From contig DCYM01000207.1 in assembly GCA_002331465.1 (NCBI GenBank), forward strand, positions 1-16,654: DNA of 16,654 bases. Direction: 5' to 3'. Positions 1 through 8,498 of this stretch are shown here, one piece after another. Each line of letters starts with the position of its first letter. The stretch's first letter is position 1. A model generated the notes under the pieces. It was not told where the DNA came from, searched no databases, and saw nothing but the letters and a program-made list of their open reading frames with translations. Source of the DNA: Candidatus Neomicrothrix sp. UBA2110 (lineage in GTDB: Bacteria; Actinomycetota; Acidimicrobiia; Acidimicrobiales; Poriferisodalaceae). The position numbers and the translations under genes were made by a program.

Positions 1-3
1 GAA

Positions 4-2460
4 TCACACTTGATCCCCAAGGGCAGCAACGGGAATAAGCTTTCGGTCCGTGGGATTGTCAGGCGAAATCGTCGCGGTCTTGACAACAGTTGGCCCTCCA
101 TCAGCTTCACCGTAGGAGGTTGTTCGCTGACGGATCGTCCGCCCCAGCGGTTCAGCGATGGCTCGAAAATCAGCCTCAAGGAGTCCTTGCCCGTGCTGGG
201 CACCGGCCGCACGGCTGATATTTTCATCCATCAGAGTCCCGCCAAGATCGTTGGCTCCCGCTCTCAAAATCTGCTTGGCGCCCTCAGCTCCGATCTTCAC
301 CCAAGACACCTGAATGTTGTCGATGAGCCCGTGGTACGCGATTCGCCCCACGCTGTGCATCAGCAGTGTTTCTCTGAAAGTTGGTCCTCGTCGGGCTTGT
401 CGCTGAAGGTATATCGGGCTTGCCATGTGCACAAATGGCAGCGGGACCCACTCGGTGAAGCCACCCGTACGCTTTTGGAGTTCGCGGGTCCTCACGATGT
501 GGTTCGCCCAATGACGGGGTTCCTCAATGGACCCGAACATAATGGTGATATTCGAATGAAGGCCAATAGCGTGAGCTGCCTCATGGCACTCCAGCCACTC
601 TCCTGTTGAAATTTTGTCCGGGCAAAGAATTTGTCGGACCTCATCGTCGAGAACTTCCGCAGCCGTCCCGGGAAGCGACTTGAGCCCTGCTTCTTTCAAG
701 CGCATCAGGTACTCGACCAAAGATTCGTTGAGACGATGGGCCCCTTCGATCACTTCCAACGCGGTGAAACCATGCAGGTGCATGTCAGGCACAACATCTT
801 GGATTGCTTTACACACGTCGATGTAATAATCGCCGTCAAAGCTTGGATGGATGCCGCCCTGAAGGGTTACTTCCGTCGCTCCCAGTTGAGCTGCTTCGAT
901 CACACGTTCTTGTATGTCTTGCAGAGTGAGCATGTACGGGGTGCCGCGAAGGTTGAGAGAAAGCGGACCTTTTGAGAAACCACAGAATCGACATTTGAAT
1001 GTGCAGACGTTGGTGTAATTAATGTTTCGATTGTGGACCCATGTCACTCTGTCGCCTACGGCTTGTCGACGTAGCTCGTCAGCAACTTCTGCGACTGCCA
1101 CAACTTCAGGTCCGCGAGCTTCGAAGAGGGTAATGATTTCGTCCCGATCCACTTCGTGACCTAAGAGCACTCCTTCGAGAACTTCTTGTACCGCCCCCCG
1201 AGAAAACGATTGACCAGGGACGATTTTCATCGGTGAATGTTCTGCTCCTCCTGAGTACCACTGAGTGCTGTCTTGGTCAGCTAAGAGCACGTCAGCTCCT
1301 GAGCCGACATCGCGATTCTCCATGGTCTTCTCGGGCATTTGCGCGCCAGGATCATCTCTACCTAAGCCTTCGGCATCGCTCCGATCGAGAACAGGGAAAT
1401 GGTTCTCTTCGTCAAGCCATTGGTTGGGCCGGAGAGCGAAACTTGGGTGAATGGTCAGTCTCGGAGCGAGAGAGAAGCCTTTGCTTTCCGTTACCTCCCG
1501 AAGTCGATCCAGATCAGGCCACGGCCGTTCGGGGTTTACGTGGTCAGCGGTAATAGGTGACACGCCACCCCAGTCATCGATACCGGCATCGAGAAGGCCA
1601 CCGAAATCGTCGGTGAGATTCGGCGGAGCTTGAAGGTGTATGTCCGCCGGAAGCAAAATGCGAGCAATCGCGATGGCTTGCAAATATTCGTCGGATGGAC
1701 AAGGCGGGCTCTGGTGCATAGCTGTGCCCAATTTGGGCAGGAAATTCTGAACTATGACTTCTTGAACGTGCCCGTGCCTTCGGTGGCTTTCAGCGATCGC
1801 GAGAATTGTCTCGACGCGGTCGGTGAGGGTCTCCCCGATACCCACTAATAGGCCGGTTGTGTACGGGATCTGAAGTTGACCGGCAGTTTCCAGTGTGTTC
1901 AACCGCCGTTCTGGCTCTTTGTCCGGACAGCCTCTGTGGCAGAGAAGTTCTTCGTTCAGGCTTTCCAGCATCATGCCTTGGCTGGGGCTAACTTTTCGCA
2001 ATTCATCTAACTCTTCGCGATATAGAGCACCAGGGTTGGCATGGGGTAACAAGCCCGTTTCGTCGCGCACCATTCGACACATATCAACCAAATATTCGAT
2101 GGTGGTCTGATAGCTGTGGTCGTGGAGCCATTCTTTTGCTACCGAATAACGCAGTTCTGGTCGCTCACCAAGCGTGAACAGTGCCTCGTGGCACCCCTGA
2201 GACGCTCCGTGGCGCGCTATGGCCAACACCTCGTCAGGTTCAAGGTAAGGATGGTCAAGTCGAGCTGGCGGCTGAGCGAAGGTGCAGTAACCGCATTTGT
2301 CTCGGCACAGCATGGTCAGCGGTATGAAAACTTTGGGACTGTACGTGACCCGAGTTCCGTGCGCTTCGTCACGAAGAGCCGAAGCGCGTTCCAATAGAGA
2401 GTGGAGAGGCAGATTCAGGAGCGAATCAACTTCAGCCGAAATGTCAATACTCATTGTCAT
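4..2460 (-). CDS. fbiC: FO synthase, CofG-CofH fusion (7,8-didemethyl-8-hydroxy-5-deazariboflavin synthase)
   Basis: Makes FO, the deazaflavin core of coenzyme F420, from 5-amino-6-ribitylaminouracil and tyrosine using two radical-SAM active sites. With the start used here it is 818 residues, close to the roughly 856 of mycobacterial FbiC. The CofG half carries CRDKCGYC (Cys52, 56, 59) and the CofH half CTFKCRFC (Cys486, 490, 493), each the CxxxCxxC that binds a 4Fe-4S cluster. A low-similarity linker of about 70 residues (roughly 345-415) joins them. The frame stays open upstream to 2595, but that part lies over the end of the HxlR gene. ATG at 2460 has GGAG about six bases upstream and sits 13 bases after the HxlR stop, so I chose it. 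The stop at 4-6 makes the gene complete. FO can also serve as a photolyase antenna, so F420 is not its only possible use. Confidence 0.95.
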   Translation of the reverse strand: MTMSIDISAEVDSLLNLPLHSLLERASALRDEAHGTRVTYSPKVFIPLTMLCRDKCGYCTFAQPPARLDHPYLEPDEVLAIARHGASQGCHEALFTLGERPELRYSVAKEWLHDHSYQTTIEYLVDMCRMVRDETGLLPHANPGALYREELDELRKVSPSQGMMLESLNEELLCHRGCPDKEPERRLNTLETAGQLQIPYTTGLLVGIGETLTDRVETILAIAESHRRHGHVQEVIVQNFLPKLGTAMHQSPPCPSDEYLQAIAIARILLPADIHLQAPPNLTDDFGGLLDAGIDDWGGVSPITADHVNPERPWPDLDRLREVTESKGFSLAPRLTIHPSFALRPNQWLDEENHFPVLDRSDAEGLGRDDPGAQMPEKTMENRDVGSGADVLLADQDSTQWYSGGAEHSPMKIVPGQSFSRGAVQEVLEGVLLGHEVDRDEIITLFEARGPEVVAVAEVADELRRQAVGDRVTWVHNRNINYTNVCTFKCRFCGFSKGPLSLNLRGTPYMLTLQDIQERVIEAAQLGATEVTLQGGIHPSFDGDYYIDVCKAIQDVVPDMHLHGFTALEVIEGAHRLNESLVEYLMRLKEAGLKSLPGTAAEVLDDEVRQILCPDKISTGEWLECHEAAHAIGLHSNITIMFGSIEEPRHWANHIVRTRELQKRTGGFTEWVPLPFVHMASPIYLQRQARRGPTFRETLLMHSVGRIAYHGLIDNIQVSWVKIGAEGAKQILRAGANDLGGTLMDENISRAAGAQHGQGLLEADFRAIAEPLGRTIRQRTTSYGEADGGPTVVKTATISPDNPTDRKLIPVAALGDQV

Positions 2461-2473
2461 TATTTCTCCGTTC

Positions 2474-2968
2474 TCACGACCCGACGCTTGCGCCTGGACC
2501 AGGTCGGCTGCGAATTTCAGCGGGATCAAGTGAGTCGTTACAGGATGGACATTGGGTGATCTGTTTGAGAGGCGTTCCACATTCTGAATGGACAAGAAGT
2601 GTGGGTGGCGTCCCGTCGTTGTACCAACGGTCGCCCCACCCCATTAAAGCGACCAGACTTGGTGACAGGTCTCGTCCCTTCTGAGTGAGGAAATACTCTT
2701 GTCGAACGGGCCTGTCCTGGTAGGGAACTTTGCTGACGATGTCTGCCGCGACCAGCTTGGTCAAACGAGACGCGAGGAGATTCTTAGCGATACCGAGGTC
2801 CTCTTCGAGTTGGCTGAAACGCCGTACTCCCCGAAATAGATCGCGGAGGATGAGAAGCATCCATCGATCTCCAACCACATCGAGGGTTCGTTGGATAGAA
2901 CAGCCGTCAAGCGGCTGTGGCCTATTCCCCATGCATGCGAACATAGGTGAGTAAGTTTCGATTTGCAA
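2474..2968 (-). CDS. HxlR-family winged-helix transcriptional regulator
   Basis: A 164-residue DNA-binding protein of the HxlR (MarR-like) class. The N-terminal Cys followed by a helix ending in VVGDRWMLLILRDLF (about residues 32-46), then RRFSQLEEDLGIAKNLLASRL and EYFLTQKGRDL, is the typical winged-helix pattern. The C-terminus has a Cys-Gly...CPSC arrangement (about residues 129-143) followed by RPGPG, a tail I recall from actinobacterial members; it could bind zinc (inference). The start is uncertain. TTG at 2968 follows AGGTCGG, while ATG codons at 2944 and 2932 lack a clear ribosome site. It lies 11 bases after transaldolase and 13 before fbiC, so it is probably co-transcribed with both. 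Whether it autoregulates this operon or senses a metabolite or redox state cannot be read from sequence. Confidence 0.85.
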   Translation of the reverse strand: MQIETYSPMFACMGNRPQPLDGCSIQRTLDVVGDRWMLLILRDLFRGVRRFSQLEEDLGIAKNLLASRLTKLVAADIVSKVPYQDRPVRQEYFLTQKGRDLSPSLVALMGWGDRWYNDGTPPTLLVHSECGTPLKQITQCPSCNDSLDPAEIRSRPGPGASVGS

Positions 2969-2979
2969 CCGACCTACTG

Positions 2980-4104
2980 TTAATTCAGTGATTCGGCCTT
3001 CGTTGACAAGCTTGTGATTAATTCGTCGAAGCTTTTAACGAACGAGGCAACGCCTTCTTCTTCTAGTACCGCAGCGACATTGTCGAGATCAACGCCGAGA
3101 GCCGACACGGCATCAAGCACTGCTTGAGCTTCGAGTGGATTGGCATCAACTGTCCGAGCAACCGTTCCCTTTTTTACAAACGCATCGATCGTGTTATCAG
3201 GCATCGTGTTGACGGTATTAGGTCCTATCAACTCGTCCACATACAAGGTTCCGGAGTAACTCGGATTCTTGGTGCTTGTTGAAGCCCAAAGTGGTCGTTG
3301 CAGTTGGGCTCCCTTGTCCGCTAACGCCTGCCAACGGGGACCATCAAAAAAAGTTTTGAAAGTCAAATACGCGACTTGAGCTTGGGCTACTGCAGTTCTT
3401 CCGCGCAGGGAAAGAGCCGCATCAGTTCCTATTTCTTCAAGACGGCGATCCACCTCGGTATCGGTCCGCGAGATAAAAAAAGACGCAACGCTAGCGATTC
3501 CGGAGAGGTCTTCGCAGCCTGCGTTCACAGCGTCCTCTAATCCGGCGATGTAGGCCTCCATTACTTGGCTGTACCGAGACACCGAAAAAATTAATGTCAC
3601 GTTGATTGACCTACCCTCACCAATCATCGTCCGCACCGAAGGAAGACCTTCTAACGTTCCCGGAATTTTTACCATAAGGTTCGGCGCGTCAAGCCTCTCA
3701 TGCAGGGCTCTTGCCGCTCCGGTTGTTTCGTCGGTTTCTCTCGCTAGCGCGGGATCGACTTCCACTGAGACAAATCCATCTGTCCCGTTCGAAGACTCAT
3801 AAACAGGTAGCAGAGCGTCGAGAGCGCCCCGGATATCACTCGTGACTAAGTCCCAGTAAGCCATGTCCACAGCGACGCCGTCGGAAATTAATTGAACGAA
3901 CTGCTCGTCGTAGTCTGCGCTACCCTCAATCGCCTTTTGAAAAATTGCTGGATTAGAGGTCAGGCCTCTGATCCCTGAAGCCACCCATTGATCCAATTCT
4001 CCGGTGGTGATCCAGCCTCGGCGAAGGTTGTCTAGCCAAGGGCTTTGTCCTTGTTCGTTATGTAACGCTAAAAGCCGAGAGTTTGAGTTGGTTGGAATTG
4101 TCAT
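2980..4104 (-). CDS. tal: Transaldolase
   Basis: Transfers a dihydroxyacetone unit from sedoheptulose 7-phosphate to glyceraldehyde 3-phosphate in the non-oxidative pentose phosphate pathway; cytosolic. At 374 residues it matches the long actinobacterial and cyanobacterial class (about 370) rather than the E. coli type (about 317). The TSNPAIF motif is at residues 49-55, and NLMVKIPGT (142-150) contains the Schiff-base lysine, Lys146. GRSINVTLIFSV follows, as expected for a TIM-barrel aldolase. The ATG at 4104 has AAAGGT directly upstream and lies 19 bases after the transketolase stop, so the two enzymes of the pathway are very likely translated from one message. Confidence 0.96.
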   Translation of the reverse strand: MTIPTNSNSRLLALHNEQGQSPWLDNLRRGWITTGELDQWVASGIRGLTSNPAIFQKAIEGSADYDEQFVQLISDGVAVDMAYWDLVTSDIRGALDALLPVYESSNGTDGFVSVEVDPALARETDETTGAARALHERLDAPNLMVKIPGTLEGLPSVRTMIGEGRSINVTLIFSVSRYSQVMEAYIAGLEDAVNAGCEDLSGIASVASFFISRTDTEVDRRLEEIGTDAALSLRGRTAVAQAQVAYLTFKTFFDGPRWQALADKGAQLQRPLWASTSTKNPSYSGTLYVDELIGPNTVNTMPDNTIDAFVKKGTVARTVDANPLEAQAVLDAVSALGVDLDNVAAVLEEEGVASFVKSFDELITSLSTKAESLN

Positions 4105-4123
4105 ACCTTTTCCGATCTAAGCA

Positions 4124-6076
4124 TTATTGAAGTAGCGAACGAGCGGCAGCCTCAACGGCCGCTGCGTTGAATCCGAATTTCTCCATAACCTCGTTACCCG
4201 GCGCACTTGCCCCGAACCGGTCAATGGTTACGGTCACGTCTGCCCATCGGTCCCAACCAAGAGAAATGCCGGCTTCGACGCCGACAACAGGTGTCCCATG
4301 AGGAAAAACCTGCTCTCGGTAACTCTCGCCCTGATCGAGAAATATCTCCCAGCAGGGCATGGACACCACCCTCGATGCAACGCCCGCTGCGGCGAGAGAC
4401 GCAGCGGCATCCACGCACAATTGAACTTCTGACCCAGTGCCTGCCAAAACGACCGCGGGATCCGGGGCATCAATAAGGACATAAGCACCACGTTCAACTT
4501 GGTTAGGTCGCACGGTCCCTTCCAGGACAGGCACATTTTGTCGGGTGAGAATGATCGCAATTGGGCCCTCGGTTTCAATCGCGATTTTCCAAGCCTGAGT
4601 TACTTCGTTCGCGTCAGCGGGCCTTATCACTGGGAGATCAGGGATTGCTCGCAGAGACGCCACATGTTCTATGGGTTGGTGGGTGGGTCCATCTTCGCCG
4701 ACGCCGATTGAGTCGTGGCTCCACACGAATACCACCTTGGCTTTACTAAGCGCAGCCATGCGAACTGAAGGTCTCATGTAATCAGCGAAAACAAGGAACG
4801 TGCCCACCACCGGAAGGACGCCGCCATGCAACGCCATGCCGTTAGCTATGCCGCCCATGGCATGTTCTCGGACCCCGTAGTAGAGCTTTCGCCCTTCAGG
4901 TTGGCTCGGGGTGAGAGTTTCAGCCACCAAATTCGTCCCCGTATTGCCAGTCAAATCAGCAGACCCGGAGAGCAGAGAGGGGACTACGTCCACCAGTGCG
5001 TCAATAACGTGGTTGTTCGCGTTACGGGTCGCGACTGAGGTCCCTGGTTCATACTTCGGTAGCTCGTCCAACCAATTTGGTAGCGGCTTTCCTGTAAGTA
5101 ATGCATCAATCCAGCTGACATCAAGATCGCTGCGAGCAACACGGAGTTTCCATTCAGCATGCACTTCGGCACCTTTTGAGCCGGCTTCGCGGTATGCCGC
5201 TAGGACATCGTCATCAACCCGAAAGCCAACTTGGGGGTCGAAACCCATAGCGAGCTTTGCGGCAGCGATCTCCTCGTCATCGGTGATGGCGCCGTGCGCT
5301 CCGGGAGTATCTACCGCGTTTGGGGCGGGAAATCCGATGTGGCTGCGCACGATTAGCAATGAGGGTTGATCCTCTATGCCAGCGGCATCGTGAAGAGCTG
5401 ATTCAAGTAGGTCTGTGTTCTCGGAGGCTTCGCCAAGGTTTCGAACGTGCCACCCGTAGGCCTCAAATCGTTGTTGAGTGTTATCAGAAAATGTTAGGTC
5501 GGTTGATCCGTCTATCGTTATTTGGTTGTCGTCGTATACAACTACCAGTCGCCCCAGTTTTTGGTGCCCAGCCAGGCTCGCCGCCTCGTGACTCACCCCT
5601 TCCATCAAGTCACCATCACCACAAATCACCCAGATTCGGTGATCGACGATTTCGCTGCCAAGGCGAGCTCTAAGGTGTCGTTCTGCAAGGGCCATCCCCA
5701 CGGCGTTCGCTAATCCCTGGCCGAGAGGCCCGGTAGTCACCTCTACTCCAGGAGTAAGGCCGACTTCTGGATGGCCAGGAGTGATTGAGCCCCACTGGCG
5801 AAAGTTGCGGATGTCGTCGAGTGAGATGCCGTGCCCAGTCAAGTACAGCATCGAGTACAGAAGCATCGAAGCGTGACCTGCCGATAGGACGAATCGGTCT
5901 CGGTCCGGCCACCTGGGCGCTGTTGCATCATATTTCAGAACCCTGGTAAATAAGACGTCAGCGAGAGGAGCGAGCGCCATCGCTGTCCCTGTATGGCCGC
6001 TGTTCGCCTTTTTGACGGCGTCAAGTGCAAGGGCTCTGATCGTGTTGATTTGTCGGGTCCGAAGGTCGCTAGTCAC
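4124..6076 (-). CDS. tkt: Transketolase
   Basis: Thiamine-diphosphate enzyme that moves two-carbon units between sugar phosphates. The 650 residues are standard length. Visible landmarks are SGHTG (26-30; the family usually has SGHPG), LSAGHAS (64-70), TTGPLGQG (114-121), the ThDP/Mg motif beginning GDGDLMEG (153-160) with Asn184, and the catalytic glutamate Glu404 in GVREHAMGG of the pyrimidine-binding domain. The C-terminal domain follows from about residue 530. The start is GTG at 6076 with a strong GGGAGG ribosome site about six bases upstream. Its 3' neighbour is transaldolase, and 53 bases separate it from the FIST gene upstream. The Pro-to-Thr change in SGHTG may be lineage-specific rather than damaging, since all other motifs are intact. 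Confidence 0.97.
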   Translation of the reverse strand: MTSDLRTRQINTIRALALDAVKKANSGHTGTAMALAPLADVLFTRVLKYDATAPRWPDRDRFVLSAGHASMLLYSMLYLTGHGISLDDIRNFRQWGSITPGHPEVGLTPGVEVTTGPLGQGLANAVGMALAERHLRARLGSEIVDHRIWVICGDGDLMEGVSHEAASLAGHQKLGRLVVVYDDNQITIDGSTDLTFSDNTQQRFEAYGWHVRNLGEASENTDLLESALHDAAGIEDQPSLLIVRSHIGFPAPNAVDTPGAHGAITDDEEIAAAKLAMGFDPQVGFRVDDDVLAAYREAGSKGAEVHAEWKLRVARSDLDVSWIDALLTGKPLPNWLDELPKYEPGTSVATRNANNHVIDALVDVVPSLLSGSADLTGNTGTNLVAETLTPSQPEGRKLYYGVREHAMGGIANGMALHGGVLPVVGTFLVFADYMRPSVRMAALSKAKVVFVWSHDSIGVGEDGPTHQPIEHVASLRAIPDLPVIRPADANEVTQAWKIAIETEGPIAIILTRQNVPVLEGTVRPNQVERGAYVLIDAPDPAVVLAGTGSEVQLCVDAAASLAAAGVASRVVSMPCWEIFLDQGESYREQVFPHGTPVVGVEAGISLGWDRWADVTVTIDRFGASAPGNEVMEKFGFNAAAVEAAARSLLQ

Positions 6077-6080
6077 TTAG

Positions 6081-6128
6081 CCTCCCAAGTGGCGATCTTA
6101 GCCGGAGCTTTTGAAAATTTTGGGGAGG
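6081..6128 (-). promoter_or_regulatory. Inverted repeat overlapping the transketolase ribosome site
   Basis: In the gap between the FIST gene and transketolase, CCTCCC on the message (from 6128-6123) is complementary to the GGGAGG at 6086-6081, which is the transketolase ribosome-binding site. The loop would be about 36 bases and contains AAAATTTTCAAAA. Pairing could mask translation initiation, or may be chance in a purine-rich site. There is no U-tract, so it does not look like a terminator. Confidence 0.25.
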
Positions 6129-6129
6129 T

Positions 6130-7266
6130 TCAGTCGCGGAAAAGAGCTGCAGAAGCAGTGAATCCATGGAGGAATGATCGTGTGCCAACAGGCCCAATTT
6201 CGCCAGCACAAAACATCCCCGCTACAGCCTCATGCCGAACTAGATCGGCGATGATTGCAGCATCGTGATCTGGATGTTCGAATAGATGTGATCCCCGCCC
6301 ATTACACGTGAAGAGCAACGCGCCGTCAGCGGAACTAATCGGCCCAGCCATTAGACGCAAATCTTCGTCGGCTGATTCTGCGTCGCGAACTTGGAACTGT
6401 ATGGTGCTCCCGACAGGGACGTGGTCACCGATGGCGAGACTTCCGGTTCGCTGATCCGCTCCCATGACACCTCGAATGAGGAAGTCACCAGTACCAAAAT
6501 CGGCCTGATGCTCGTCGATCACTCGACCAATGTGCAGCCCCTGGTTGATGAGCAACTGCTCGTTTTCGCTAAGGCCGTTAAACATTTCTTCCAACCGTCT
6601 TAACGCGGGTTTTCCACCTAACTCGTGAACCAAATTTCCTTCCGCCGAAGTCACAATCAACGGCGACCCCACTGGGCGACAACCCTGAGATACCAAAGGG
6701 TCCACATGGGTAGGGCCTTCAATTAAGAGCCCAACAGCCCCAGTATCGTAAATCTGCTCATCAAGCATAAATCGATTTCCATTAGGAGTATTAGCCCCGG
6801 AAGCTAAGCCGCCGATCACTTGGAGGTCAGGGTGCGAAGCTGACCATGAGTCGACAGCTAACTCGGTGGGGAAAGTGAAAGGATCAGCTAGAAGAATCAA
6901 TGTGTGTGCGTTTACGTTGGTCAATGCGTCAATTTCGATTCCCCGATTCAGTCCTTGTCGAGCTTCGAGGCGCACGGCAGAGACTGTGCCAGTGAGTTTC
7001 CCAGCCCACATTGCGACTGCGCGCTGCTCTTCGACCTCTCGGGCCCCCGCTATGACCGAAACTGCGGTGGTTCCGATAAGGGTTTTTGGCTGAAGTAAAT
7101 GGTGTGTTGCTGCCAAAAGATCTTTGGCGTGAATCATTAGATCACCGGAAATGAAGAGCACGACGGCATCCGGGTGCGGTCCAATAACCTCTAACATCTC
7201 GCCGATAGTTTCGCCTATAGCGACACCCGGGTCATGGTGCGTTGAGAGGCTTGAAGCGTATGGCAT
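6130..7266 (-). CDS. FIST-domain (FIST_N/FIST_C) sensory protein
   Basis: 378 residues without a recognisable catalytic module. The N-terminal half (about 1-215) contains AVVLFISGDLM and IGTTAVSVIAGAREVEEQ, the pattern of FIST_N. The C-terminal half ends with GRGSHLFEHPDHDA and GMFCAGEIGPVG, typical of FIST_C. FIST domains are thought to bind small ligands such as amino acids, and are often fused to or next to signalling enzymes. Here no kinase or cyclase is attached or adjacent. No membrane segment or signal peptide is seen, so it should be cytosolic. It starts two bases after the stop of the small gene upstream, which implies translational coupling, and it precedes the transketolase gene by 53 bases. 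The ligand and partner are unknown. Confidence 0.85.
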   Translation of the reverse strand: MPYASSLSTHHDPGVAIGETIGEMLEVIGPHPDAVVLFISGDLMIHAKDLLAATHHLLQPKTLIGTTAVSVIAGAREVEEQRAVAMWAGKLTGTVSAVRLEARQGLNRGIEIDALTNVNAHTLILLADPFTFPTELAVDSWSASHPDLQVIGGLASGANTPNGNRFMLDEQIYDTGAVGLLIEGPTHVDPLVSQGCRPVGSPLIVTSAEGNLVHELGGKPALRRLEEMFNGLSENEQLLINQGLHIGRVIDEHQADFGTGDFLIRGVMGADQRTGSLAIGDHVPVGSTIQFQVRDAESADEDLRLMAGPISSADGALLFTCNGRGSHLFEHPDHDAAIIADLVRHEAVAGMFCAGEIGPVGTRSFLHGFTASAALFRD

Positions 7267-7268
7267 TG

Positions 7269-7652
7269 CTAATCAGCCGACGGCTCAGTAACTGTTAGTG
7301 GAACAGTTACTACCGGTCCGTTGTCTATCCGGCAATGGGCCTCAATGGTCATGGGTTCCACAATTTCCACTGTGGCCTGAACGAGGTTGTAACCGAACTT
7401 TCCCGGATCAACGCTGACTGGTTGAACATTACGAATGTCCATGGGCTCGCCGCCTGAATGAAAAGTAACTTCAAGGGCCGCTAGGCCTTGGTGCTCCGCG
7501 GGACATCTCAAGAGCACCATCAAATGCGGTTGAATGGTTACTGGAAATGGACTCGGCGCGTTGAGCGAAAAGTGCACCCCTGAGAGATCAAGTCGCGCCG
7601 ATCCCCCTTCAGCTTGACGCATTTCGAGGTGTTCTAGAAATAGTGCTGCCAT
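7269..7652 (-). CDS. Small protein of unknown function, possibly DUF6941-like
   Basis: 127 residues from the ATG at 7652. A GTG at 7661 in the same frame gives three more residues, but the ATG has GTGGAA just upstream and is preferred. The protein is predicted mostly beta: an opening MAALFLEHLEMRQ, then short alternating strands around LMVLLRCP, LEVTFHSGG, FGYNLVQATVEIVEP and VVTVPLTV. There is no membrane segment and no catalytic motif. The layout resembles the small beta-sandwich family DUF6941, but this is from memory and weak. Its stop lies two bases from the FIST start, so the two products are probably made together and may interact. It would be the first gene of the minus-strand operon. 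Confidence 0.65.
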   Translation of the reverse strand: MAALFLEHLEMRQAEGGSARLDLSGVHFSLNAPSPFPVTIQPHLMVLLRCPAEHQGLAALEVTFHSGGEPMDIRNVQPVSVDPGKFGYNLVQATVEIVEPMTIEAHCRIDNGPVVTVPLTVTEPSAD

Positions 7653-7782
7653 GATTTCCACAATTTGAGACTATGCGAGTTGAAGGCCGGAGACTCTCGC
7701 TTAGCCTCGTGCTTTCCATTTAGACCTACTGTCTTTCATTGTTAGCTTCAGAAAGTTTCGTGAAGAGATCGGCCAATTTGAG
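7653..7782. promoter_or_regulatory. Divergent intergenic region between the two operons
   Basis: 130 bases separate the first minus-strand gene from the first plus-strand gene, so promoters for both directions should lie here. On the plus strand TTGAAG (7680-7685) followed 16 bases later by TAGCCT (7702-7707) is the best pair I see, but it matches the consensus poorly. No clear operator repeat was found. Confidence 0.35.
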
Positions 7783-8430
7783 ATGACGGAGCACAGCAAG
7801 CCATTTCGCAAGGAAACACCGATGTTTCCCCTGGGCAGCGTTTTGTTTCCCGGAGCAACCCTCCCTCTCAACATATTTGAGGAGCGTTACCGATCCCTAG
7901 CTCAGCGCTGTGTCGGCAATGAGGAACCATTCGGTGTCGTTCTGATTGAGAAAGGACACGAGGTGGGAGGAGGAGATATCCGCTCCTCAGTTGGATGTCT
8001 CGCCAGAATCCTCGAGCATCGAGAATTCCCGGACGGAAGATGGGCGTTGTTGGTTCGCGGGGATTCAAGAATTTTGGTTGACGAATGGCTTGACGACGGC
8101 CCTTATCCCAAAGCAGTCATCACCGATTTTCCTGACGATGACGGCGAGTTATCTATGGAGCGCTGCATGGAGGTGTTGAAACGGCTTACGACGCTGACAG
8201 TGGACGCTCAAAGCGCAGGCTACGAAGTGCCGGTAATCGATGCCGAAGCTTTGGCGGTTGGGGTCGACGCGGAAGAGCTCGTATATCGGATCGCGCAATT
8301 GACGCCTTCGGGATCATTTGATCGTCAAAGAATTTTAACGCGAAGTAATTGCGCCGAGAGACTTAGCTGCATCGAGGAACTCGTTGTGGGACTTGAAGAA
8401 GTTCTTGATGCGATGAGAGGCAACCAATGA
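7783..8430 (+). CDS. Stand-alone LON substrate-binding (LON N-terminal) domain protein
   Basis: 215 residues consisting only of a LON N-terminal-type domain. The opening FPLGSVLFPG (15-24), then LPLNIFEERYR (27-37), GVVLIEKGHEVGGGD and SVGCLARI form the beta-rich lobe. The rest (about 120-215) is helical, ending in a run with QRILTRSNCAERL. There is no AAA ATPase or Ser/Lys protease domain, so it cannot be a Lon protease by itself. Such proteins are widespread and mostly uncharacterised; substrate or adaptor binding is assumed. ATG at 7783 has no good ribosome site. ATG at 7822 has AAGGAA at ideal spacing but would start within the first strand of the domain. I keep 7783 because the family normally has residues before FPLG. 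Confidence 0.85.
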   Translation: MTEHSKPFRKETPMFPLGSVLFPGATLPLNIFEERYRSLAQRCVGNEEPFGVVLIEKGHEVGGGDIRSSVGCLARILEHREFPDGRWALLVRGDSRILVDEWLDDGPYPKAVITDFPDDDGELSMERCMEVLKRLTTLTVDAQSAGYEVPVIDAEALAVGVDAEELVYRIAQLTPSGSFDRQRILTRSNCAERLSCIEELVVGLEEVLDAMRGNQ

Positions 8431-8486
8431 CCGCCGGTGGGGCAGCCCTTCTTGTCTGGCATGCTTGGGAATCGTCCAACCTTTAG
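8427..8486 (+). other. Possible 19-codon coupling ORF
   Basis: ATG at 8427 overlaps the LON gene stop as ATGA, and its TAG (8484-8486) overlaps the AGGAG ribosome site of the next gene. The product would be MTAGGAALLVWHAWESSNL. This may be chance, or a short ORF that carries ribosomes to the next gene. It has no homologue I can recall. Confidence 0.15.
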
Positions 8487-8498
8487 GAGTGGGGCGCA

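Noticed and set aside
2461..2595. N-terminal extension of FbiC by 45 residues
   Set aside because: It overlaps the end of the HxlR gene in another frame, has no family similarity, and the ATG at 2460 has a clear GGAG site.
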